A stretch of DNA of 64,000 nt from Janthinobacterium sp. 344 (GCF_900112025.1 NZ_FOKL01000002.1:458339-522338), one strand, 5' to 3'; counted from the stretch's first letter, positions 16,148 to 24,458 are shown. The notes: generated by a model from the sequence alone, not told the origin. Translations and numbers: made by a program.

Positions 16148-16187
16148 GCATTGCCTCGCCGTACATTCGTACTGCCTTCGGCAATGC
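16148..16187. terminator. Nested palindrome between convergent genes
   Basis: GCATTGCC (16148-16155) pairs with GGCAATGC (16180-16187). Inside it, GTAC (16161-16164) pairs with GTAC (16169-16172) around ATTC. The element sits between the convergent GGDEF and DUF5610 genes. It could be a bidirectional terminator or a REP-like dispersed palindrome. Confidence 0.4.
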
Positions 16188-16242
16188 GCCTGGCCCTGGA
16201 CATTTTCTCAGGCGCTTCCCGCACCTCAAGTAATGATGATGC

Positions 16243-16875
16243 TCAGGCAGCCTTGCTGTCGGCCGGCTTGGCAGGCGTAGTTGGCGCCGCAGCGTCATCC
16301 TTCTTGCTGCTGTGCGCGGCGATGAAATCCGCATAGCCCTTCTGCACCAGCTCGTACGTCTTGTCGATATTGCCGGCGATATCGCCGCCCAGCACCTTCA
16401 AGCCGCCCAGGATGTCGCGCGCTTCCTTGAAGCCTTTTTCCATGCCGCCACTGATGGTGTCCATGAATTTGCTCAGGGCGGCATCGTCGTCCAGGTCGGG
16501 ATTCTGCTTCTTGAACGCGTCAAAAAAACCCGTCGACAGCGATACAATGCGCTGCGCCGTCGCTTCGGCGCTATTGTCCTGCGACGCCGCGTTCTGGATC
16601 GCATCGTCGCCGTACTGGCCCTTCAGCGCTTCATTGATATTCGTGATGGCGGTCTTGTACAGCAGCGCCAGCGGCTCGTTTTCCGAACCGATCGACACAT
16701 TCAGCGACGCCTGCATGATGGAGGCGTTCAATTGCAGCCTGGTGCGGTCGTTCACGCTCATTTCAGTGGCGCTGGCGTCCTTAGGCTGGACTTTTTCTTC
16801 CTTGCCGGCAGCACTGCTACTGACGGAACTCAGGGAAGAGGCGGAATTGGCGCCTGTGGCGATGGGAATTGACAC
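16243..16875 (-). CDS. DUF5610 domain protein (GTG start)
   Basis: The GTG at 16875 is the best start because AAGGAGG lies 7 bases upstream; an ATG 12 codons earlier lacks such a site. This gives 210 residues (VSIPIATGANSASSLSS). The Ser-rich N-terminus is followed by the DUF5610 core, NEPLALLYKTAITNINEALKGQYG and STGFFDAFKKQNPDLDDDAALSKFM. The tail is Ala/Lys/Pro-rich and disordered. DUF5610 proteins are of unknown function and are often found near motility or surface genes, which is not the case here. No signal peptide. It diverges from sbcB. Confidence 0.8.
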   Translation of the reverse strand: MSIPIATGANSASSLSSVSSSAAGKEEKVQPKDASATEMSVNDRTRLQLNASIMQASLNVSIGSENEPLALLYKTAITNINEALKGQYGDDAIQNAASQDNSAEATAQRIVSLSTGFFDAFKKQNPDLDDDAALSKFMDTISGGMEKGFKEARDILGGLKVLGGDIAGNIDKTYELVQKGYADFIAAHSSKKDDAAAPTTPAKPADSKAA

Positions 16876-17030
16876 GATAAGCCTCCTTGAACGGGCAATG
16901 TATGCCACCATGCGGAAAACGCGATGATGACCATCCTCTCGTGTAGTATCGGCAGGTTTTCAGAAAACTGAAGCGACGGCTGTCAGCGGCCCGCATAACC
17001 AGATAACAATTAAGCAAGCAACGACCATCA

Positions 17031-18479
17031 ATGACTACCCAGACTTTTCTTTGGCACGACTACGAAACCTTTGGCGCCCAGCCGCGCCGCGACCGCCCGG
17101 CCCAGTTCGCCGCCATCCGCACGGATGCCGACCTCAACGAGATCGGCGAACCGATCATGCTGTATTGCCAGCCTGCCAATGATTTCCTGCCCGACCCGCA
17201 ATCCTGCCTGATCACGGGCATCACGCCGCAGCAGTGTTTGCAGCTGGGCGTGCCCGAGCACCAGTTCGCCGCCACCATCGAGGCGGCCTTCTCCGAGCCG
17301 GGCACCATCGGCGTGGGCTACAACACCATCCGTTTCGACGATGAAGTCACGCGTTTCCTGTTCTGGCGCAACCTGATCGATCCGTATGCGCGCGAATGGA
17401 AGAACCATTGCGGCCGCTGGGACATCCTCGACGTGGTGCGCATGACGCACGCGCTGCGCCCGGAAGGCATTCAATGGCCGAAGCGCGACGATGGCCAGAC
17501 CAGCTTTAAACTGGAACACTTGAGCAAGGCCAATGGCCTCGTCCACGAAGCCGCGCACGATGCGCTGTCCGACGTGCGCGCCACCATCGCGCTGGCGCGA
17601 TTGATCAAGCAAAAGCAGCCGAAGCTGTTCGAATTCTGCCTGGCCCTGCACAAGAAGGACAAGGTCGCCAGCGAAATGGGCATGCACCTGGCCGCCGGCG
17701 AGCGCCAGCCCTTCCTGCACGTGTCCGGCATGTTCCCGGCCGAACGGGGCTGCCTGGGCATCGTCTGGCCGCTGGCCACGCATCCGAGCAATAAGAACGA
17801 GATCCTCGTCTGGGATTGCGCCTACGACCCGCGCGAACTGTTCCAACTGGACGCCGACACCATCCGCACGCGTTTGTTCACGCGCAAGGAAGCCATGCCC
17901 GAAGGCATGACGCGCCTGCCCGTGAAAAGCGTACATTTGAACAAGTCGCCCATGCTGGTCGGCAATTTAAAGACCCTGTCGCCCGCCATGGCGGCGCAAT
18001 GGGGCATCGACGTGGAGGCCGCCAAGGTCAACGCCCAGCTGGCCGCGGCGGCACCGAACATGGATGCCATCTGGGCCGAAGTGTTCCAGCGCCCGGGCGC
18101 CAACACCGCCCTGGACGTGGATGAGGATTTGTACAATGGCTTCGTCAGCAACGACGACCGCCGCCTGCTCGAATCGCTGCGCCGCGACACGCCGGCCAAG
18201 CTGGCCACGGCCCGCCCCTCGTTTGCCGACGAGCGCCTGCAGGAATTGCTGTTCCGCTACCGCGCCCGCAACTTCCCGCAAACCCTGAGCGAAGCGGAAA
18301 GCCTGCGCTGGGAACAGCACCGCGCCGCCCGCCTGTTCGACGGCGACGGCGGCGCCCGCACCATCGAAATGCTGTTTACGGAAATCGACGTGCTGTCGGA
18401 ATCGGTCGATGAGCGGGGGGAAGAGATATTGGGCGAGCTGTACGATTACGCGGAAATCGTCGCCCCGCAGCGCGACTAA
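17031..18479 (+). CDS. sbcB: Exodeoxyribonuclease I
   Basis: The 482-residue length matches ExoI, a 3'-5' single-strand DNA exonuclease used in mismatch repair and recombination. The DEDDh catalytic motifs are visible: HDYETFGAQP near residue 9, the IGVGYNTIRFDDEVTRFLF block near residue 95, and HDALSDVRATIAL near residue 180. SFKLEHLSKANG is also characteristic. The C-terminal half carries the SH3-like and helical domains that bind DNA and SSB. Monocistronic. A GGGGTCAGACCC palindrome starts immediately after its stop. Confidence 0.96.
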   Translation: MTTQTFLWHDYETFGAQPRRDRPAQFAAIRTDADLNEIGEPIMLYCQPANDFLPDPQSCLITGITPQQCLQLGVPEHQFAATIEAAFSEPGTIGVGYNTIRFDDEVTRFLFWRNLIDPYAREWKNHCGRWDILDVVRMTHALRPEGIQWPKRDDGQTSFKLEHLSKANGLVHEAAHDALSDVRATIALARLIKQKQPKLFEFCLALHKKDKVASEMGMHLAAGERQPFLHVSGMFPAERGCLGIVWPLATHPSNKNEILVWDCAYDPRELFQLDADTIRTRLFTRKEAMPEGMTRLPVKSVHLNKSPMLVGNLKTLSPAMAAQWGIDVEAAKVNAQLAAAAPNMDAIWAEVFQRPGANTALDVDEDLYNGFVSNDDRRLLESLRRDTPAKLATARPSFADERLQELLFRYRARNFPQTLSEAESLRWEQHRAARLFDGDGGARTIEMLFTEIDVLSESVDERGEEILGELYDYAEIVAPQRD

Positions 18480-18482
18480 AAT

Positions 18483-18527
18483 CCGGGGTCAGACCCGACG
18501 GGTCTCGGCGTCCCCGTCTGACCCCGG
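18483..18527. repeat. GGGGTCAGACCC-family palindromic repeat, copy 1
   Basis: CCGGGGTCAGAC (18483-18494) and GTCTGACCCCGG (18516-18527) are perfect 12-bp inverted arms around 21 bp. The element fills the gap between the convergent sbcB and pyrF genes. The same core recurs at 30157-30220, so it is a dispersed REP-like element that may also work as a bidirectional terminator. Confidence 0.75.
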
Positions 18528-18547
18528 CATTCAAGGTGTTGGGTTTT

Positions 18548-19372
18548 TTATACCGAACGATGCGCATTGATCGCATCGCGCGTTTCAATGGCCACGCGGC
18601 GCGCCGCGTCGGCGAAGTCTTCGCCCGCTTGCGGCGTGGCGTAGATGATGGCGCGCGAGGAGCTGATCATCATGCCCATGCCGTTCGCCGTCTGGCCCGC
18701 GCCGACGGTGGCGGCAATATCGCCGCCCTGAGCGCCGATGCCGGGCACCAGCAGCGGCATGTCGCCCACGATGGCGCGCACCTGCGCCAGTTCTTCCGGG
18801 AAGGTGGCGCCGACGACGAGCGCGCACTGGCCGTTCTTGTTCCATTTCTCGGCCACCAGGCGCGCCACGCGCTGGTACAGCGGTTCGCCGTCCGTATTCA
18901 GGAATTGCAAGTCCGAGCCGCCCGGGTTCGAGGTGCGGCACAGGATGATCACGCCGCGATCCTGCCACGCCAGGTAGGGATCGAGCGAATCCTCGCCCAT
19001 GTAGGGGTTGACGGTGACGGCGTCGGCGCCGTAGCGCTCGAACGCTTCGCGCGCGTATTGCGTGGCTGTCGCGCCGATGTCGCCCCGCTTGGCGTCGAGG
19101 ATCAGCGGGATGTGCGGATAGTTTTCACGCACATAACGGCAGATGTCTTCCAGCTGCTGTTCCGCGCCCAGCGCGGCAAAATACGCGATCTGCGGCTTGA
19201 AGGCGCAGGCCAGGTCCGCCGTGGCATCGATGATGCGCGTGCAAAAGGTGGTGATTCCATCGGGCGCGTCGCGCAATTGCGCCGGCAGTTTCGCCAGGTC
19301 CGGGTCCAGGCCCACGCACAGCAGGGAATTATTGGCCGTCCACGCGGCGGATAATTTATTGATGAAATTCAC
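18548..19372 (-). CDS. pyrF: Orotidine 5'-phosphate decarboxylase
   Basis: The enzyme catalyses the last step of de novo UMP synthesis, OMP to UMP plus CO2. The 274 residues and the motif [13 protein letters not shown] with catalytic Lys95 identify the longer, type 2 PyrF family typical of betaproteobacteria and actinobacteria. Other signatures are [30 protein letters not shown] and [10 protein letters not shown]. It is a single cytoplasmic gene converging on sbcB. The 168 bp upstream to the LemA gene must hold its promoter. Confidence 0.97.
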   Translation of the reverse strand: MNFINKLSAAWTANNSLLCVGLDPDLAKLPAQLRDAPDGITTFCTRIIDATADLACAFKPQIAYFAALGAEQQLEDICRYVRENYPHIPLILDAKRGDIGATATQYAREAFERYGADAVTVNPYMGEDSLDPYLAWQDRGVIILCRTSNPGGSDLQFLNTDGEPLYQRVARLVAEKWNKNGQCALVVGATFPEELAQVRAIVGDMPLLVPGIGAQGGDIAATVGAGQTANGMGMMISSSRAIIYATPQAGEDFADAARRVAIETRDAINAHRSV

Positions 19373-19540
19373 GGCACACCTTCTCTATATTCAGTTGCAA
19401 ACCCCGTATTGTAACGCGGCGCGGGGGCGCCAAGGCGGTGCGCGCCTGTTCCTCAGCGGCCGGGGACGCTTATGAAACCGACATCTGCCGCCGTTTCAGG
19501 TATATTTGCCTCACCTCCCTTACTCTGCACGGAACCCATC

Positions 19541-20155
19541 ATGCAAATCACCAACCAATTCACCAAATGGCTGCGCCTGGCGCTGAGCGTCACCGTCCTG
19601 GCCGGCATCCTGACGGGCTGCGGCTACAACGATTTCCAGAGCAAGGACGAGGCCACCAAGGCCGCCTGGGGCGAAGTGGTCAACCAGTACCAGCGCCGCG
19701 CCGACCTGATCCCCAACCTGGTGAATACCGTCAAGGGCTATGCCACGCATGAAAAGGAAACGCTGGAAGCGGTGACCAAGGCGCGCGCCGCCGCCACCAG
19801 TTTCCAGATCACGCCCGAGGTGCTGAACGACCCGGCCGCCTTCGAGAAATTCCAGCAAGTGCAAGGGCAGCTGTCGTCGGCCCTGTCGCGCCTGATGGTG
19901 GTGTCCGAGAAATATCCTGACTTGAAAGCCGATACCAGCTTCCGCGACTTGCAGTCGCAGCTGGAAGGCACGGAAAACCGCATCACCGTGGCGCGCCAGC
20001 GCTACATCGCCGCCGTGCAGGATTACAACGTGCATGCGCGCAGCTTCCCGAACAACATCACGGCCATGATCTTCGGCTACAAGGTCAAGCCATCGTTCAC
20101 GGTGGAGAATGAAAAAGCCATCTCGACCGCGCCAACCGTCGACTTCGGCAAGTAA
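19541..20155 (+). CDS. LemA family lipoprotein
   Basis: Predicted 204 residues from the ATG at 19541. The signal peptide ends in a lipobox, LAGILTGCGYN, so the protein is probably a lipoprotein anchored in a membrane. The LemA fold follows: EATKAAWGEVVNQYQRRADLIPNLV, then long helices and NVHARSFPNN near the C-terminus. LemA proteins are helical bundles of unclear function that very often neighbour TPM-domain proteins, as here. It is the first gene of a tight three-gene operon; the next gene starts 2 bp after its stop. Confidence 0.92.
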   Translation: MQITNQFTKWLRLALSVTVLAGILTGCGYNDFQSKDEATKAAWGEVVNQYQRRADLIPNLVNTVKGYATHEKETLEAVTKARAAATSFQITPEVLNDPAAFEKFQQVQGQLSSALSRLMVVSEKYPDLKADTSFRDLQSQLEGTENRITVARQRYIAAVQDYNVHARSFPNNITAMIFGYKVKPSFTVENEKAISTAPTVDFGK

Positions 20156-20156
20156 G

Positions 20157-20987
20157 ATGAAAGCCTGGTCCACCCTCGCGGCGCTGGCCACGGCGCTGCT
20201 GCTCTGGACGGCCCTGCCCGCCCGTGCCCAGGAGCTCGTGCCCGTGCCGCCGCTGGCGGCGCGCGTGACGGACGACGCCGGCATGCTCGACGCCAGGCAA
20301 AAGGCGGCGCTGGAAGGCGTGCTGGCCGACTACGAAGCCAAGACGGGCAGCCAGATCGCCGTGCTGCTGGTCAAGAGCACGGCGCCGGAAGCGATCGAGC
20401 AGTACAGCATCCGCGTGACGGATGCCTGGAAGCTGGGCCGCAAGGGCGTCGATGACGGCGTGCTGCTGATGGTGGCGAAAGACAACCCGCCGGCCCTGCG
20501 CCGGCTGCGCATCGAAGCGGGCCGCGGCGTGCAAGGCGTGCTGACGGACGCCCAATCGAAACGCATCCTGCAGGATGTCATCGCCCCGCATTTCAAGCAG
20601 AACGATTTCTATGGCGGCCTGGTCGCTGGCGTGGGCGCCATCGCCACCCTGCTGAACCAGGAACAATTCCCCGCCCCGGCACAAAAATCGGCGCCAGCGA
20701 CGGTGGAAGCGGGCGGCCTGACCTTCTGGCTGCCGCTGCTGTTCTTCGGCTTTCTTGTGCTCCTGACCGTGTTCCGCTCGCGTGGCGGGCCGACGCGCCT
20801 GCAGCGCGGCAGCAACTGGTCCAGCGGCGCCACGGGCGTGGTGCTGGGCAGCATCCTGAACCAGGCGCTGAACAACCGCGGTGGTGGCGGCTTCGGCGGT
20901 GGTGGCGGCTTTGGTGGCGGTGGCGGCGGTGGTTTCGGCGGTGGCGGCGGCGGTTTTGACGGCGGCGGCGCCTCGGGAGATTGGTAA
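20157..20987 (+). CDS. TPM domain protein with Gly-rich C-terminus (YgcG-like)
   Basis: Predicted 276 residues from the ATG at 20157. A signal peptide ends at about LPARAQE. The TPM (repair/phosphatase-like) domain covers about residues 25-155 with RVTDDAGMLDARQKAALEG and QIAVLLVKST. A membrane helix (about 185-205) is followed by a tail of Gly/Phe repeats ending GASGDW. This is the standard partner of LemA. TPM domains act in membrane protein quality control or as acid phosphatases in other lineages; the role here is not known. The stop overlaps the next start by one base. Confidence 0.9.
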   Translation: MKAWSTLAALATALLLWTALPARAQELVPVPPLAARVTDDAGMLDARQKAALEGVLADYEAKTGSQIAVLLVKSTAPEAIEQYSIRVTDAWKLGRKGVDDGVLLMVAKDNPPALRRLRIEAGRGVQGVLTDAQSKRILQDVIAPHFKQNDFYGGLVAGVGAIATLLNQEQFPAPAQKSAPATVEAGGLTFWLPLLFFGFLVLLTVFRSRGGPTRLQRGSNWSSGATGVVLGSILNQALNNRGGGGFGGGGGFGGGGGGGFGGGGGGFDGGGASGDW

Positions 20988-21508
20988 TGACGAAACAACT
21001 GACATTCGGCCAGCGCTGCGGACGGGCCTTGAAACATTTGCGCGGCACGCCGGCGACGGCGCGCCAGGCCTTTCCCGAACGCACCCTGAAAGCCATCGAG
21101 ACAGCCATTGCCGACGGCGAAGCAATGCACCAGGCCGAGGTGCGCCTGATCGTCGAAGCGGCCCTGACGCCCGGCATGGCCTATCAGGGCGTGAGCAACC
21201 GCGAGCGGGCGCGCGAACTGTTCGCCCAGTATGGCGTGTGGGATACGGAAGACAACGTTGGCGTGCTCATCTACATCAACCTGGCCGAGCACCAGGTCGA
21301 CATCGTGGCCGACCGCAACGTGGGTCGGCGCGTGACGCCGGAACAGTGGCAAGCCGTGTGCCGCACCATGACCCGAGGCTTCAAGGACGGCAATTACCAC
21401 GACAGCACCCTGGACGCGCTGGCGCAACTGAATACCTTGTTGCAAAGCCACTTCCCCGCCAACGGCACGCGCGGCAACCAGTTGCCGAACGAACCTATCC
21501 TCCTCTGA
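20987..21508 (+). CDS. Second TPM domain protein
   Basis: Predicted 173 residues from the ATG at 20987, inside TAATG, with GGGAG about 9 bases upstream. Residues about 30-165 are a TPM domain (ETAIADGEAMHQAEVRLIVE, EDNVGVLIYINLAEHQVDIVADR). Unlike the preceding gene it has no signal peptide or membrane helix, so it is likely cytoplasmic or held by its partners. The one-base overlap implies translational coupling with the YgcG-like gene. It completes a LemA-TPM-TPM operon. Confidence 0.88.
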   Translation: MTKQLTFGQRCGRALKHLRGTPATARQAFPERTLKAIETAIADGEAMHQAEVRLIVEAALTPGMAYQGVSNRERARELFAQYGVWDTEDNVGVLIYINLAEHQVDIVADRNVGRRVTPEQWQAVCRTMTRGFKDGNYHDSTLDALAQLNTLLQSHFPANGTRGNQLPNEPILL

Positions 21509-21579
21509 AGCCTGCCAGGGATTAAAATCTGCCATTGCCGCGCACAATGGCAGCGCATCCCAGCCACCGAGGAGAACAC

Positions 21580-22344
21580 ATGAAATTAGTCAATAAAACC
21601 GCCATCGTCACGGGCGCCACGCAAGGCATCGGCCTGGCCTGCGCCAGCCGCCTGATCGCCGAAGGGGCGCAAGTGATGCTGGTCGACATCAAGGAAGAAG
21701 GCGCGCAGGCGGCCGCCGCGCTGGGTCCGCAAGCCCGTTTCTTTTGCGCCGACGTCAGCCAGAAGGCGGATGTCGATGCCATGCTGAAGGAAACCCTGGC
21801 CCAGTTCGGCCACATCGATATCCTCGTGAACAATGCGGGCGTGACGCACGCGGCCGATTTCCTCGACGTCTGCGAAGACGATTTCGACCGGGTCATGCGC
21901 ATCAACCTGAAATCGATGTTCCTGTGCGGCCAGGCCGTGGCGCGCGAGATGGTCAAGCGCCAGAGCGGCTGCATCATCAACATGTCCAGCGTGAATGCGG
22001 AGCTGGCCATTCCGAACCAGGTGCCGTACGTGGTGTCGAAGGGCGCCATCAACCAGCTGACCAAGGTCATGGCCCTGAACCTGGCGCCGCACGGCGTGCG
22101 CGTGAACGGCATCGGCCCCGGCACCATCCTGACGGAACTGGCCAAGCAGGCGGTCCTGTCGAGTCCGCAGGCGCGCCACACGATCCTGTCGCGCACGCCG
22201 CTGGGCCGCTGCGGCGAACCGGAGGAAGTGGCCGGCATCGCCGCCTTCCTGGCCAGTGACGACGCCACCTACATGACGGGCCAGACCATCTATGTCGATG
22301 GCGGGCGCATGGCGCTGAACTACACGGTGGCCGTGAAGGATTGA
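21580..22344 (+). CDS. SDR family oxidoreductase
   Basis: Predicted 254 residues from the ATG at 21580, with GAGGAG 7 bases upstream. Classical short-chain dehydrogenase: cofactor motif TGATQGIG at 11-18, NNAG at 84-87, catalytic Ser near 137 and YVVSK (Tyr150, Lys154). FLASDDATYMTGQTIYVDGG near the C-terminus is typical. Asp36 in LVDIKEE suggests NAD(H) preference. It resembles glucose/sorbose-type dehydrogenases, but substrate cannot be assigned. It stands alone, followed by the sRNA-like region. Confidence 0.93.
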   Translation: MKLVNKTAIVTGATQGIGLACASRLIAEGAQVMLVDIKEEGAQAAAALGPQARFFCADVSQKADVDAMLKETLAQFGHIDILVNNAGVTHAADFLDVCEDDFDRVMRINLKSMFLCGQAVAREMVKRQSGCIINMSSVNAELAIPNQVPYVVSKGAINQLTKVMALNLAPHGVRVNGIGPGTILTELAKQAVLSSPQARHTILSRTPLGRCGEPEEVAGIAAFLASDDATYMTGQTIYVDGGRMALNYTVAVKD

Positions 22345-22433
22345 GGCAGCATGGGACAGTTATATCAAAAAACGATAATGGATATCTGAAAAGACCATTA
22401 GACACATATCGTGCGACGCAGCATAATGCACCT

Positions 22434-22497
22434 GTCTCCACTATTCTCCTCCAAGAAAATAGTTTTAAGCCCGCTTTCACCAGCGGGCTTTTTTTTT
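22434..22497 (+). ncRNA. Candidate small RNA with an anti-Shine-Dalgarno loop
   Basis: A -10-like CATAAT (22422-22427) with a weak TTAGAC 18 bp upstream would start a transcript near 22434. The transcript contains hairpin ACTATT (22440-22445)/AATAGT (22458-22463) whose 12-base loop begins CTCCTCC, complementary to ribosome-binding sites. A strong terminator follows at once. This two-hairpin layout resembles the CcsR/cuckoo-type RNAs of other proteobacteria. It could also be a 3' UTR-derived RNA of the SDR gene. No expression evidence. Confidence 0.4.
22467..22497 (+). terminator. Intrinsic terminator
   Basis: AAGCCCGCT (22467-22475) and AGCGGGCTT (22482-22490) form a 9-bp stem with a TTCACC loop, followed by T residues to 22497. 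It terminates the SDR transcript and/or the candidate small RNA. Confidence 0.9.
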
Positions 22498-22622
22498 GCT
22501 GCCGCTCCTGAAACATGGTCGGTTCGGCCACGCCTCCCCTCTTTCCAAAAAAAATATGCATGCCGCAAAAAAATGTTGCGTCGTGTCATAGGCCCGTCAT
22601 GTTCGCCCCCTATACTTGCTTC

Positions 22623-22797
22623 ATCTGCTGTACAGGCAACCGATATGCCTGACTACAGACAGGTGTGCCGCGATGGCACACCACTCCCTTTCATGACCGT
22701 GGCGGGCGCCGGCAAGGCGCGCGACATGGTGAGCAACGCTCAACTCTTGACCCACACATTTGGGTTTTTGGCCCGCGCCCCCGCGGGCCTTTTTTTT
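22623..22797 (+). ncRNA. Candidate structured RNA with three hairpins and a terminator
   Basis: No convincing gene covers this stretch. It has CAGGCA/TGCCTG (22633-22638, 22646-22651), GGTGTGCC/GGCACACC (22662-22669, 22675-22682) and GCGCC/GGCGC (22706-22710, 22716-22720), then a strong terminator. A -10-like TATACT at 22611-22616 would start transcription near 22623, but no good -35 is visible. It could be an independent RNA of about 175 nt or a regulatory leader of the VanZ-like gene at 22885. It matches no riboswitch or 6S pattern that I can recognise. Confidence 0.4.
22770..22797 (+). terminator. Intrinsic terminator
   Basis: GGCCCGCG (22770-22777) and CGCGGGCC (22782-22789) form an 8-bp stem with a CCCC loop, followed by eight T residues. 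It lies 88 bp before the VanZ-like gene, with no coding gene directly upstream. Confidence 0.9.
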
Positions 22798-22884
22798 GCT
22801 TGCCAGCCGAGCTCTTGCGCAAAAACAGGAATTGCCCGCCACGCCCATGATATGGTTGCGGCTTTCCCCACTTCCTCACGCATC

Positions 22885-23310
22885 ATGCCCGCCACACTGC
22901 TGCAACTCTGCTTTGCCGACCGCTACCAGCGCCTGCGTTACCGCACGGCGCTGGTCCTGTACTTGCTGGTCATCTTGATCGGCGACATCCCGGGCGTACG
23001 CGCCGACGTGGGTGAGTACGCGTCGGGCGGCGTGCTGCATTCGTTCGGCTATGGCGTGCTGACCCTGATCCTGTTCAGCGGCACGGGCGGCGGCATGGCG
23101 CGCCGCGCGCTGTTGTCGGTGCTGACGGTGGCGGCCATGGGCGCGCTGGATGAATTCATCCAGAGTTTCCTGCCCTACCGCCACGGCTCCGTGCACGACT
23201 GGCTGGTGGACATGGCGGCGGCGATGCTCGTCTCCCTGCTGCTGACGTTCCTGTGGCCACGGATGGTCGACGCCGCCCTGGGCAAGTCGGCGCCCCTGCC
23301 CGACGCCTGA
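22885..23310 (+). CDS. VanZ-like family membrane protein
   Basis: Predicted 141 residues from the ATG at 22885; no strong ribosome site is seen, and an ATG at about 22852 is an alternative. There are four hydrophobic segments. The conserved VanZ-like pattern is present: HSFGYGVLTLILF in helix 2, ALDEFIQSFLPYRHGSVHDWLVDM, then a final helix. VanZ-like proteins are small inner-membrane proteins; VanZ itself gives teicoplanin resistance, but most members are uncharacterised. The segment upstream carries a terminator, so the gene needs its own promoter or an antitermination event. Confidence 0.8.
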   Translation: MPATLLQLCFADRYQRLRYRTALVLYLLVILIGDIPGVRADVGEYASGGVLHSFGYGVLTLILFSGTGGGMARRALLSVLTVAAMGALDEFIQSFLPYRHGSVHDWLVDMAAAMLVSLLLTFLWPRMVDAALGKSAPLPDA

Positions 23311-23332
23311 GTCCGCATGCACGCGGCAAGCG

Positions 23333-23623
23333 TCAGGCGCGGTCCGTTTCGCTGACCAGCAATTCCAACGGCAGCTGGCCCTGGCTGCTGCGCGCCCCCT
23401 GCGTGCCCAGACGCCGCAACAGCGCGCGCGTCTCGCGCCGGCCGTGCGCGCCCACGGCGCGGGCCGCATCGCGCTGCATGTCGAGCAACTGCTCCGAGCG
23501 CGCAACGCGCACCAGGCCGTGCAAGGCCTGGGCCAGCACATGGCGCGACCGGGCATCGGGTGCGGCGCCGCCGACAGCCAGCACCAACTCATCGATCAGT
23601 TTTGCGGTAGGACCTGATGACAT
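23333..23623 (-). CDS. Hypothetical protein
   Basis: Predicted 96 residues from the ATG at 23623 (MSSGPTAKLIDELVLAVGG), with AGGAG 6 bases upstream. It is a helical, Arg/Ala/Leu-rich soluble protein. It contains RSEQLLDMQRDAARAVGAHGRRETRALLRRLG, given here in two parts: RSEQLLDMQRDAARA and RETRALLRRLG. No family is recognised and there is no signal peptide. It converges on the VanZ-like gene with a 22-bp gap. The 206 bp upstream to the lipoprotein gene must contain two divergent promoters. Confidence 0.65.
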   Translation of the reverse strand: MSSGPTAKLIDELVLAVGGAAPDARSRHVLAQALHGLVRVARSEQLLDMQRDAARAVGAHGRRETRALLRRLGTQGARSSQGQLPLELLVSETDRA

Positions 23624-23829
23624 TTTTTCTCCTGGTTGAGCAGTGAGGAATGGTGCGTGCACACCGAACATCACAATACCAAGCACAACAGTTGCCTAGT
23701 TGATCTAGCTCAATCAGCAACGACAGCCATCGAACGTCTCCCATTCACCGTGCTCTTACAAGCAGCAATCGCCGCCATCCGCATCACCACGGATGCTGAT
23801 CACTAGTGTTCGACCACGAGGAGACCAAG

Positions 23830-24363
23830 ATGAGATCGAAAAACACCCTGCTGCTGACTGGCGTAATGTGTACCCTGCTTGCCGCCTGCCATTCGACGGA
23901 CGACACCGCGATGGCACGCAGCACCAGCGGCGAAACCTATGCCGCGCCGGCGGGCACCACACCCGCCGGCAGCACGGCCGGCACCACCACCGATAACAGC
24001 GGCACCATGAGCAGCAGCACGAGCAGCAACGCGGGCAGCAACGCGGCCAATACCATGAGCAGCAATGCGGGCAACAACATGGGCAACGATGCCGCGCAAG
24101 GTCAATCCAGCCTGAACATCAGCTCGGCCACCGTGCAATCGATCGACGCCGTACCGCGCGGCATGGATCAGAGCAGTGGCGACATGCAGGCAGGCACCTC
24201 TGGCACGGCCGGCACCACCTCGGGCGCCACGGGCAGCATGATGTACCGCGTCACCCTGCGCCTGGACGATGGCACGACACGCACCTTCGTGCAAAATACC
24301 CAGCCCGCCTTCCAGATCGGCGACCGTGTCAGCGTGCAGCGGGGCGTGATGCAGCGCTATTGA
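23830..24363 (+). CDS. Low-complexity secreted lipoprotein
   Basis: Predicted 177 residues from the ATG at 23830, with GAGGAG 7 bases upstream. The signal peptide ends in a lipobox, CTLLAACHS, so it is probably an outer-membrane lipoprotein. Residues about 25-100 are a Ser/Thr/Gly/Asn/Ala linker without structure. The last 75 residues look folded (SATVQSIDAVPRG and MYRVTLRLDDGTTRTFVQ, ending GDRVSVQRGVMQRY), like the beta-barrel domain of Burkholderiales SmpA/Slp-like or YmgD-like surface lipoproteins, though I cannot name a family. It stands alone. Confidence 0.75.
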   Translation: MRSKNTLLLTGVMCTLLAACHSTDDTAMARSTSGETYAAPAGTTPAGSTAGTTTDNSGTMSSSTSSNAGSNAANTMSSNAGNNMGNDAAQGQSSLNISSATVQSIDAVPRGMDQSSGDMQAGTSGTAGTTSGATGSMMYRVTLRLDDGTTRTFVQNTQPAFQIGDRVSVQRGVMQRY

Positions 24364-24458
24364 CACGGGCGACACCGGCCAGCCCGCTGCGTGGCCGCAC
24401 GGCACCGCTGGACAACACCACCGCGCACATGCGCCCTGTCGGTGGCGAACGGTGTGGC

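Noticed and set aside
22067..22561. Minus-strand ORF with GGAGGAG and GTG start
   Set aside because: Runs antisense through the SDR gene, with shadow-like Arg/Cys/Pro-rich composition; the terminator polarity supports a plus-strand RNA.
22623..22797. 6S RNA (ssrS)
   Set aside because: The hairpin series does not form the single long stem with a central bubble expected of 6S RNA, and no ygfA gene follows.
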